Positions 32,873 to 43,800 of a stretch of 64,000 nucleotides of DNA are shown here, piece after piece (within the stretch, counting starts at the first letter, position 1; every line of letters starts with the position of its first letter). Both the position numbers and the translations under genes were made by a program. Location of the stretch: the NCBI GenBank assembly GCA_022925895.1, contig JAKSYS010000208.1:1-64000 (forward strand), given 5' to 3'. The notes below the pieces were generated by a model, which did no database searches, had not been told where the DNA came from, and saw nothing but the letters and a program-made list of their open reading frames with translations. This DNA is from Fragilaria crotonensis. Lineage: Eukaryota; Bacillariophyta; Fragilariophyceae; Fragilariales; Fragilariaceae.

Positions 32873-33462
32873 AACAGCAGTGCATGACAGCATGACCACA
32901 TGACCACAATGAGCAACTACTGGGCATTGGGTTGCGCACGCACAGGCGAAGAGGCGCTGTTCAATGCTTGATTCTTGATTCTTGACTCATCAAATCCAAA
33001 CATGGCTGCACTGTTTGATATGTATCTTGCATCGAGCACAACATATGATATACCGTAGTCCGTACAGTACAAGTCTACCGGTAGTTGTACGCTACGAGTA
33101 CTGCAGCGAGTACTTGGTAGTAGTACTTGGTACTTGCTACTACTATTCGTACCGTCGTTCAGGGTTCGGTTTCGTGTTCGTACCGGTACCATTCTAACGG
33201 TAGTAGTACCAGGGAGCAGAGTTTGAAGTACAGTCGACCTACTACTGTACCTGGTAGTGGAGAATGCGTGCGTCCGACCCTTTCCTACTGTACACTGTAC
33301 ACTACTTGTAGACTTGTACTGGTCCAAGTACCAGTACAAAAGTTACGAACAATTGCTACCAGTATGCATACAGATCCGATTAGATTTCACCAGTTTGACG
33401 TCAGCGCGTACCAATCAGGACCTGAGCGGAGTATACACTGCAGTACAAGGATTTTCCCGAGA

Positions 33463-33599
33463 GTCATACAATTAAAGTATACTTTCCGACCTGCCCTAAG
33501 GTCCAGTTGTGCGTACGTTCTGGTACAAACGACACGTAGGAACAAGGGCAAACGTCGAAAATCATACACTTAGTTGTATGACTTTCCGCGCGGCCCTAA
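33463..33599. repeat. Diverged palindromic motif, two copies (third at 35429)
   Basis: Copies at 33463-33499 and 33561-33599 share TCATACA...TATACTTTCC or TATGACTTTCC and then GCCCTAA. The second contains the near-palindrome TCATACACTTAGTTGTATGA. A weaker copy, TCATACCTTAGGTGTATGA, lies at 35431-35449. Confidence 0.5.
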
Positions 33600-35039
33600 T
33601 CCAATTCACGTCCGTGTTTTGACGAGCGTTGACAGTTAAAGAATGGTTATTCCCCTGTACTTACTACAACATTTTGAATTTCGCGCACTAATCGAGATTG
33701 TACGACAATACTCGAAGTACAGTACATAAGAAAAATGAACGACAATAGAGCAGTACTACAGTAGTACAGTACCTATGTATCCAGCGTCGTGTCGTGGCAG
33801 TTTGTGTTGAACTAAGACGACAACTATGCATGCTGAGAAAAATTAAATAATAGCAAGTCTATTTTACCTGCTACCACTGTGCCTAAGATGAAGGTATTTG
33901 ACTCACATGGATAGGCACAACACTCCTGTGGGATCTGCAATCATTTTTCATTAGGTGACATCATGACAATGGCAAATTAAAGTATTGCTACTTTGATGAG
34001 TCGATAACTTTTCCAAAAGAAAGACACATGAATCGCCAGCAGTTTTGGTGACTCCTACTAGGGGATGTTGGTCATGATCAGAAACGTCTTGATGTGACAG
34101 CTTCTGTACTTTCACCTCGTACTGCATTCTTGTATGAGGACGTCAGTAGTACTACTAGACCTCCGTTAATTACTGGCGCATTTCGCATTTTGAGGCCTCT
34201 GCTTGGGTGTGATTGTAGTGCCCGTGTGTCCCTTGATTCTGATGTTTCCAAAGCTTGCACCATTGTTCCCAACATATGAGTTGGAATAAATTTGCCTGCC
34301 ACGCCAAGCTAGTATATTGATTGAGGTCATCATTGCCATCTCATTGAGGGGATGAGTTGTGGCATTGCTGGTGTTGACTCCAGCCCATGCTAAATCTCCT
34401 CCAAAATAATGGAGCCCATCCAATCCTGTTTTGTTGTATGATTATGTGTTGCACTGTGGGGTGATAGTTCTCACATACCAGTTCAGGAGCAGAACCAGCA
34501 CTGGCATAACCCATCCAACAATAGCAGAGCAGCAGCACAAAGCAGCAGAAAGGTGTTTGGCTGAAGAAAGAAATTGCAAGTTAAGTCCAGTCAAGAACTG
34601 ATTGTGTCATTCTATGCAATTGCTAAGCTCAGCACATCATATAGTAGCTAGTACTAGTACTAGTACTAGTAGCCTAATGCTGAGGCTAGAAGTGATGCTT
34701 GTGCAGCTTGTGCATTCTTGAGTGGATGACCTGGACAAAAAGATCCACTTGTGATTTCTGCCATCACATTTGTTTGCTTGATCAGGAATTGACCACATGA
34801 GTAGTACGGGCCACTAAAATCTGGTGAATTATTATACTAGAATGAGCCTCCCAGTTGATCAATTAAAGGGAAGATAGATTACATTCATTCTTTTGTCAAA
34901 TGTTTTGGCAAATGCCCCATGAACAGAAGTTTGTGAATCCACCAGTGATGGTCCAATTGGGAGGAATTAATGGACTCTAGCTAAAGGAAACATGAGAACA
35001 ATCCCACAGAGTTGTGAATTGCTGGTAATACTCTGCTGA

Positions 35040-35345
35040 GAGTGTATCTGGACTCTGGGAGTACAAGTTGTAAGTACTGTACTGCTAGAGCCACAAGCAC
35101 TACTGTACTACGGAATGTATTACTGAATTAAATACGGAATGTACTTAGTACTATGAAATTGAGTACTACTGTACTGAATTTACTACGGAAATCACGTGCG
35201 TACCGAATTACGTAGTGATGTACGTAATGTACTTGTACTGTACTCGGAGTACAATGTATTGCACTACGTAATGCAGTACTCGAGTATTAGTACTATGTAA
35301 TGTCCTACGTAATGCCCTATGTAAAGCGATACACACATTCCTGTC
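35040..35345. repeat. GTAC / TACGTAATG-rich spacer
   Basis: This is dense in GTACTGTACT, CGGAATGTAC and TACGTAATGT motifs. No coding potential. Confidence 0.65.
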
Positions 35346-36107
35346 TTATTGATACTTCATGGTTGTGGTTTCAATATAACTAACATTGGATAACAACATT
35401 TCCTGATACAATTCACGTACCTTTTCAGAGTCATACCTTAGGTGTATGATTTCCTCCACCGCTTATCAGGATGCTCTCAGTATGTTACTGTCTTACTGTA
35501 GTACTGTATGTCAGTACGTTGGACGTGAAGACATCAGTACTGTGACGTGGGCGCTGACGTCAAATTGGTGAAACCTAATCGGACCCGCGGTCTACCGGGA
35601 GTGGCGCGTTCTTGGTCTTGCCGTCCATCTGCCGTCCTGTTTCGAAGCCCGTCGTCCTTCGTGGCAGTGTCCTTGTTCTGGTTGTCTGGTTTTACCTGCT
35701 CCAGAGTCCAGAGGAAGCCCGAAGACCACACACGAGACACGAGTCGCTTTGCACCGCTGCAATAGCCGGGTCGCCTGTGCTTCAGACAGTAAAATAGCCA
35801 ATAATTGCGCCGTCGAATTTGCCATATCACCTCGTTTCTCAGTTCTAATGACATATATATAGCACCAGGGCTTGTATGCGCACACGAAGTTGTTCCTCCA
35901 GCGTAGAGTGTCCTGTGTTGTTTGATTGATAGCCTGTTCTGCATCCTACCTGCCGGATTGTTTTTGTTGTAGGGAAACCTCATTTGTTGAAAGTTGAACG
36001 TTGAAACGTGCAGATTGAAAACACGTTTTCCCCTTTTGATCTTCAATCACTCACGATCCACCATCCATAATCCGATCATTCACATCGACCAATCGATTAA
36101 CAATATC

Positions 36108-39100
36108 ATGGAGAGACAGAAGAGAAATAATCGCAAGAAGGCGCCCACTGAACCTGCCATCGACGACCATCACAGCCATGAAACACCTCCATGCAATCTA
36201 ATTCTCCAAGTTGTCAAGGATGTCATACCATTGGCGGTCGACCAGGAAAATAACGTATCAGAGGCGTCGCTTCTTGGCTCTCTTGTGCTGCAACATATGT
36301 GGGAAGAGCGTAGAAATCGACTTATAAACTCTATCAAAGCAAAGCCCAAGAAAAGAAGGAAAAAGAAAAACAAGAATAACAAATCTACGGACGAAAGTGA
36401 CAATGCCGCTGCCAATCATGCAGTACTACCGCAGCAACCGCAGTCACCAACACATCCACTTGACCCACATTCGGAAACTTCCTTTGCCGACCAGACATCA
36501 CCCGTCGTAGTGCAATGGTTAGATCGGCTAGACCTTCAGAAACCACCGGAAACACCCAATCGTACACTCGCTGCCTTTTGCCAGGCCCTCAGGCGGAAAC
36601 CCTGTCTCTTGACCAATGACATTTCAAAGACCCTCGCTCTCGCCACATGTGTGCCGTGTCGGGCGGCGGCCGAAAGTTTCTGGCAGTCGACAGGAATTCC
36701 TATGCAGGACCTCGGCTTAGTACCTGGCGATCATCACACGGAAAAGGTTGTCCTCGAGGCAAGCATGATTGACCTTGGTGTCTCCAAACGAAGTATTCCC
36801 ATAATGGGTGGTTTGGATGATCATGATGACGATATTGATCCTGCATTTAATTATCAAGCCATGGAGGAGGGATTGATGACAGACCGAAAATCAGGGACTA
36901 CAACGGAAGACGAGCATTCCGCAAAGGAGATTGTTGCTTTGGAACCTGTCGTCGATAAAGAGGAAGATTGAAGCGATTCAAGTGTCGTCACTACTCGATG
37001 CTGCCTCGGTCGAAAGATTGATTCGTCAGATCGTCCTTCCTTGCGGTCTTGCCGAGCTTGAGCATCCAAATGCCGTCCCGATCACCGACAAACAGCTCTC
37101 AGCGATTGAAGATTACCTTACGGACCATCAGCGACAAATGCATGCGCAGCTCACGGACCTGCGTGAGAAGAAATCTAGAGCGCAAGCCTTGTTTCGAGCC
37201 GCGTCCGTGAATACCTCACAGACAACGAATTATGGTGTCAAGGAGGCGACTGCCCTCACCGATTGTGACAAGGAGTGTGACCAACTATTGAGCTCGTTTG
37301 TTGCCATACTGGTTCAAATTACGACACTAACAGACGGGCTCCCGGACGCACAGTGGGCTCACCAGCGAACAAAGTGGCTCTGGGATTCCTATCAACAGGG
37401 GATGCAGAAGATTTTCAACAAATCGTTGCAGCATGAGAACAAGCTACTACAGCTTGCGAATCGTCCTGGGGTTGTTCCTCAAATGTTCATGAACGCAGCG
37501 CACCGGTCCAGCTTTTTCGAAGTGGTCAAGGAGAAGTATAATGTTCTGGATGCGTTTTATGTTGCCTTCTTCTCGACCCTACAAGATGAAACAGAGAACC
37601 CCAGCGGCCCTACGTTTCTTCGTCGTCTCATGACCAATCAGCCTTTCGTCAATGGAACTATCCTTGAATTCAACTCCTGGTTTCATCTGACAGCACTTGA
37701 CACTATGTGTGCTCGTTTGGTCGAAACTTATTGTGAACTAATTCAAATTGTACGGAGTGGACAACTTTCCGAGGTTCAGAAGGTGCAAGAACAAAGGTGC
37801 GCTCGCCTCTTCGACGTTGTGGAGCAGACCGCGAACGTCTTGAGTGAGGAGTCTGAGAATATGGACTTTGACAACGTGGATCGTGGCCGATTAGATGAGT
37901 TGCTTATCGAGGGAAATCGACTGATCTTGCACTACAAGTCGTTCCTCCCCCGACCTGAACCACTGGATGATTCTCAATTCAACTCAGACTTCAACGCCGA
38001 GGGAACTATTGAACTGGCCGAGATGCGTCAACAACTCGTCCTATCGGTGGCCAACATGATTTCACAATGGCGATGCCTGCGTTGGATCAGATCTCAGACA
38101 ATTGAGGCCCCAGCCATGCCCTTGCGACTCTTGACGCTCATGAACAAGGGTGAAGTTGAACCCCATGCTCCCAGCGCTTGCCTTGGTGGCGGAGGGAAGC
38201 GTCGATTTGTTTGTGTATTGGCATCACTGCTCTACCAATCTTTGATTGTTCACTGTAACGAATGGCATGCTGAACTAACTCAGGCAGAGCTCTTGGAATC
38301 CATGGGCCTATTCGATGGAACTGTTGAAGTTAAGGGTTCAAACAAGAAGCGTAAGAAAAAGAAGGCGTCGTCAGCGGCTCTTCCCTCGTCGTCGGAGAAG
38401 TTGGACGACGCAAAATCAGTGGACTCCTCGGACTCAGATGCTTTCTTCGACATCGCGATTCCTGCTCCTTCAAAACCCGTTGTCGAAAGAAAACCAATGG
38501 TTATCGAGTCTACCACTCAGCTTCCTCACAGAACAGTAAATGGCGTCGCAAAAGCCGGGGTCGAAGAGACGAAGGAAGGCTTTACCGACGATGCGTTCGC
38601 GCCAGATCTTCTTGAAGAAAGAGAACCCGAACTTATAGTCAGCTCCAAGAGAGGTCGGCGGAGCGCGAAGGCAGATAACCGATCCATTGCAGGTATTGTC
38701 AGCAATGTAGTTCATCCAGACGCGGGTAGTGCGTCACAGGCCGATGCTACGACGAACCCACCAAAAGACATTCCGAGTTCGAAGAAGCCGCGAGATCGAC
38801 GTAGGAAACCATCACCTCCGAAGGAAGGCCTTGATGAGGCCAAGCCACACCTTGTTAGTGATCCAATAGAGCTCAAGCTGCCGGTCGGAACGAGCAAGAT
38901 GCCGCCTCCAGAGCCGGAAGTCGCTATTGGGAAGACTAAAGCATCCAAAGACTCGCCGAAGCAGCGTCGACCATCGTCGACAATTGGATCATCGACATCA
39001 CCCTCCACTGATGTCAACAGTCCCACCCCAAAGGGAACGACGAAACAGTCGAAGACGACCTTAGCGCATGAAAAAGACCCAACGAAGCAGAAGAGATTAT

Positions 39101-39807
39101 CATCCTCGAAGGGGGAAGGTTCGCCAACTCAAAGTAAGGCTACGCCTCCGATTGAAGTCATCGATTCTAAAGGCATATCAAAGCAGAGGAAGGCCTCCCC
39201 CCCAAAGGAGGTAAGCGATGCCAAGACTCACCTGCACAAGGAGACCAGGAGGCAGCGGAAACCATCCCTTCAGAAGGTCACTGATGATAGCAGTCCAGAC
39301 CTAAAGGAGCCAAACAGTCCTGCGACGCTTCCAAAAGAGAGCAGCGATGGAAAGCCAAAGGATGTTGGGAAGACAGGACAGAAGATAGCTATGAAGGACA
39401 AGCAGTCAACAGTGCCAAGAGCGAGCACGATTGAGGGAAGCGATTCTGCAGTCGACGAAGTGCGGAAGACGGTGCATGAGTCTAAGGAACCAGTACTTAC
39501 CGAGGGAGCGGCGAAAGTGACAACCACCGATGAGATCGACTCGAAGAAAGAAAACATTGTGACGAGAATCAACGAACAGAACGTCAATGAAACCAAGGCT
39601 GCAAAGAAACCGAATGATTCTAAGAAATTATCTCCAGATTGGGAGGAGGGCGATTCGACTGCAACTGTTAAGAAAGTGTTTTCGATAGGTGTGGAAGATA
39701 GTTCTGGGGGGGTGGAACCTGTGGAAGACTTCCTCGTGTCCAGATTAAGCGCTATTCTCGACGCTGGATCCAAAGATGCAAATGGCAATCCAATCGTCTT
39801 CCTTTAG
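36108..39807 (+). CDS. Large protein of unknown function with Lys/Ser/Pro-rich C-terminus
   Basis: I do not recognise a family. The ATG at 36108 (MERQKRNNRKKAPTEP) is preferred over an in-frame upstream one at 35994 because the lead peptide looks like UTR. The first part (to 36971) has a Lys-rich patch (KPKKRRKKKNKNNK). The second frame (from about 36931 to 39807) continues with a long helical region (about 400 residues; RIAL-type amphipathic helices, several Trp and Cys). It ends in about 430 residues of disordered Lys/Ser/Pro repeats (KQRRPSS, KQRKASPPKE, RQRKPSLQK). The two frames overlap by 40 bases with no splice sites, so a single indel near 36940-36965 probably splits one gene. The KQRK.SPPKE repeats look like phosphorylation-rich sequence. 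The final PIVFL may be conserved. Confidence 0.6.
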
Positions 39808-40201
39808 CCGGTTGTCGTACCCAGTCTATCGCAGCTTGTACTTTGCGGCCGTGCCGCCGTAAAACGCTCAACTTTTTGACTCATGTACATCCTGCGCTAC
39901 GTAATCCTGCTTGGAAGCCTATAAGCTAAATATCGCCAGATTGTTTCAGCGCATGACTCATAAACGTAGGAAATCGCACCACGAAGCACACAATTGTTTG
40001 GTAAGCAGACTTGCATGGGAAGGTTCCGCGAGCTTGTCTTCAAAGCTTCGAGTCCCTCCGCTCTCAAGGCTCATCCGTACTGCTGTGCACGGTACTCAAT
40101 GTAATACTGTCGTACGGGCACCACGCATAGCATGTTGCCGCTCCAGCAACAATTTGATGACCTTAGCACTATATGCATATCACTTATTCTATTCAATGAT
40201 T

Positions 40202-40774
40202 ATGAAAGCCCAATGGCTGATCCTTTTCGCATGTTCCATCCTGATTTGCGAAGCCTTTGTCATCAGTACTCCTGCGGCCCATATTCTATCCCGGTATACT
40301 GATCGTAAAGCTCTCTTTCATCAATCACATGACGATGACAATCTCACGTTTGACGAAGCAACTCTACCGCCATGGGCTTCCAATCTCAAACCACCAAGGA
40401 AAACCGACGACGAGCTTGCGATTCTTTTCCTCGATAACGATGACTTTGTATCTGTCGAGTTGGAGAATGAGAACGCGACACCCGAAACCTTTTGTGCAAC
40501 GGTAGTATACGAGGAGCACGAGGAGGCCTCACAACCAAGGTACTATGTTGAACCGCGAATGGGGACGATCGAACCTAATGGTGGCCTCCAAGAAGTGACA
40601 GTCATGCCAATCTTTGACGAGGATTCCGGGGATGATTCTCAGTATGCGCACCAAGGGAACGCATGGCTAGTTGTTTCGACGGAGAAAGGTCAATGGTACT
40701 ATAAGCTCGAACCTTTTCCGAGGCGCAAAGGCAACCAGAGTGTAAGGTCAGATGCTACCAGCGCTGTTTATTGA
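40202..40774 (+). CDS. Plastid-targeted protein of unknown function
   Basis: The frame is open from 39911, but the ATG at 40202 starts a clear signal peptide (MKAQWLILFACSILICEAFV) with a plastid Phe motif; the ATG at 40196 is equally possible. The mature part (about 165 residues) is acidic and has PPWASNLKPPRKTDDELAIL, YEEHEEASQPRYYVEPRMG and HQGNAWLVVSTEKGQWYYKL, with the look of a small beta-rich domain. Similar short proteins seem to exist in diatoms, but no function is known to me. The frame is intact. Confidence 0.65.
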   Translation: MKAQWLILFACSILICEAFVISTPAAHILSRYTDRKALFHQSHDDDNLTFDEATLPPWASNLKPPRKTDDELAILFLDNDDFVSVELENENATPETFCATVVYEEHEEASQPRYYVEPRMGTIEPNGGLQEVTVMPIFDEDSGDDSQYAHQGNAWLVVSTEKGQWYYKLEPFPRRKGNQSVRSDATSAVY

Positions 40775-40865
40775 CACGTGTGAGCAGTAAACCGCAATTA
40801 TTATTAATGTAGAAAATGCAATGTGCGAAGCAACATGCGAAGCAGAAGCGGACATGCCGCTGAAA

Positions 40866-43800
40866 TTAGCTCTTTATACGGCCAGAGCCTTTTCGCAACG
40901 TGAACTTTCGCAACAACCCCGGTGGTGTTTTGGTGGCCTTGCCTTCGCTTGGTAGATCTTTGACATAATCTTCAGTCGCTTGCCCTTTCTCGTGCTCCTT
41001 CGCTTGCGATTTCGGGTTCTCCTTCCCTGGCTCCACCTTGCCATTCTCAGTGCTTGTTTGGACACCTCCAATCTTAAGCCTTAGTATTTCGCAACGTGGA
41101 TCGTCTGCACCGTGGACCTGGGTCAGCGCTCTCAGCATACGTTCAAGCATGTTAACAGCCCTCTCATAGTTTCCGGCCAACTGATTTGATGCGGCAAGGT
41201 GGTCCATTGTACCGAGAAGCGTCTCGTGCGAATCATAGAGGAGCAATTGTTGGGAAACAAGAGCTCGTTCAAAGAAAACGATGGCGCCAGCATAGTCCTT
41301 GCCACACAAACGCAAGAAGGCAATATTCGCCCGCACGATGGATATACTTATATGAGTAGAATGTCCAGCAAGAAGCGAGCCACTGTATAGAGAGTTACTC
41401 ATGACCGACTGCTGCACCTTAAGAGTTTCCACAAACATTTCCATCGCAGCCTTTGGATCACCGCCCATAAAGGCAAGACAGCCCAAGTTGTTCATGATTT
41501 CAGCAATCTGTGCAAAGTCCATGAATGCCTTGATTTGTCCCTTGGCTGCTTTCAAACAAAGCTCAAGAGCTGCGTGCGCCTTTGAAAACTGACCGAGAGC
41601 GAAACGACATAATGCAATCCTCACACGTGTTGTCAATTCATCAGGGTTCGATGAGTCATCGCGAGATTTCCGGCTTTCCAACGCCTGTTCGAAGCACGAA
41701 AGGGCCTCCGTGAAATCTTGTTTCAAAAAGTTCACAATGCCTTTGTTGTGGAGTACATTTCCTATGTAGGGCTGCACGCAAAAGTTGCCGTCCTCTGCGG
41801 CGTTCATGTTCCAGTTCCTGCGCTTGAATGTTTCCTTGTAAGAATACAGAATGTCGTCGTACAATTCCAAGGCGTCGTCAAATTCGTCATGGCGTAAGTG
41901 GTCGATGGCACTAGCCTCTAGGGCTCGCGTTTGCTCCAGTGCACCAACCACTCTCATATTGTCCACGTCGACAGGCAGCGATGAACGACTTCTCACAGGA
42001 AAAGGACAATTGCTTTTCCCAAAAACTCCATACGATGCTGGATTACCAGAAAGTTCCCCGGTTTCCCTCAAAGTTAAGCATCTTCTCATTATCCTCATTC
42101 TCCAAACTGCGTTACGAATCTGCACACCTCCGTCGGACGAAGCAGAGCTCGCGTTTAAATCCTTTGCATGCACCAATGAAAGCAAAACGTCGCCTTTACA
42201 AATCCCAATCACATTGTCCAGAGTCCCAACCAACAATGGCGCTTTGTTCGACAGTATCTCTGTCTTCAGGCTAGCGATAGACATCGCTTCACTGGTGCAA
42301 GCCGTCTTACCCGATTCCTCTCCACTGGCTGAGCTGGCTACCTGTACTTCATCAATGACATTGCCACCCACATCATGGTCCGCGAGATCGTTATGCTCCA
42401 CCACAATGTTTTCAACAGTGGCTGGGTTGAGCGTCCGCAGTTCGTCTTTGTCAGAGGATCCGCTAGCGCCGTGAAGTCTCACCTCAGACTCCGATTCCGT
42501 AGTTGAAAGGAGAGCTTGACCACTCCCAACCCCCTTTGGAATAGTAGTCAGAGAGCTGTTCTCTTGTTCAATTGCACTAGAATCCACATCCTTGGCATCG
42601 ACAATCCTCCCGCCATCCCTCGCTTCCGACTCCTCCTCGCTTGAGGAAAAACCCATGTGGGCATCATCAGTTTCTTTATTCCCCTGACCAACAGAATCAA
42701 CGCTCAAATACGAAGTTTTATCGCATTCTTGATCATCTAAGACCTCCTCACTGCTCGACGAGACGACAAGGTCGACTTCCTCTTGGCTAGCACGAGTCTT
42801 GAGATTCTCGTACTCAGATGGTTCGGCATATGAATCGGGGGCATGATCAGCACTAGCGTGAGCGTTTTCAACAGGGGCTACAGCACCATTTACTTGATGA
42901 CTCGTGTCGACATGCAGATCAATAGTACTCTCTGTTCCATTGTTACGATCCTTTCCACTTCCACCATCACAAGATTTCGAATCAATGACTGGTGGGTTCG
43001 ATTCAATCTCCTGACCAGCTCCTCGGTCGATCGTATGCAGCTTGTCGTTAGCAGAATTACCAGCAATCCTTGAAGAACTGGATTCTACATAGCTGATGAC
43101 AGGTTCCTTGTCCTCTTCTTTCTTCTCCTCTTCCACATCGGCGTCGCGCAATGGGCTTAACAAAACCCCATCGGTATTGAGAACACTTCTATCTCCACCT
43201 GACTCATTTTCCTCGACAACAGCCGAAGCATCATCGTTAGAGAAGCCTTCTGATTGTTCGACCTCCTCTTCATGCGACGCCTCGCCAATTTTCGCCTGGC
43301 CTTTCATTGCAGCATCAGCCACAGCATTCTGCCCTTGCGACTCGGTCATAGGAACACCTGTTTCGTTCGGAACAAGGACGGGAACGATGCGATTGACACA
43401 GTAGTTGAGTTTTCGCTTTTCTGGCGATGTTGACGACGCCGCCTTGAAAGGGCTCGATGATACAGTCCTCAATGTCTCAGTTTTCGAAGGACTTGGTGCT
43501 AGAGATGACGGCACACTTTCCGAACGACTAAGTTCCTCACGATGAGCCTGAGACATTGCCTTCACTTTCTCTTCTCGCTCTTTCCGCTTTAGTTCCCTCT
43601 CCAACAGCAAGCCAGTGGCACTACGACTTGGCGACAACGTGCCATCTCGAGGTGGCGTAGGCGGCGGAGGAGGGGGGAGTTCTTCTTGAACTGAGTCGAG
43701 AGGCAGCGCCAGCGCGTTGGCGGAAAACGAACTCTTCTCATTCCTCTGAATCTGGCCGTTGGTCAGATTCGTCACAACGTCTGTCTTGTCATCATCCTCA

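Larger units (their letters stand above)
32330..36107. other. 3.8-kb gene-poor spacer
   Basis: No gene is supported. The order is GTAC-rich sequence (32540-32800), a CAGTCTCA microsatellite, more GTAC-rich sequence (33050-33330), a diverged palindromic repeat (33463-33599), then A+T-richer sequence (33800-35030). Around 34080-34420 on the minus strand there is a coding-like stretch with many stops that may be an old element remnant. GTAC/TACGTAATG-rich sequence (35040-35345) follows. The last 500 bp before 36108 is probably promoter and 5' UTR. Confidence 0.5.

Noticed and set aside
39270-39788. 172-codon minus-strand frame inside the large gene at 36-39.8 kb, and similar long antisense frames in the TPR gene
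   Set aside because: These are shadows of a Lys/Ser-rich coding strand with no independent motif.
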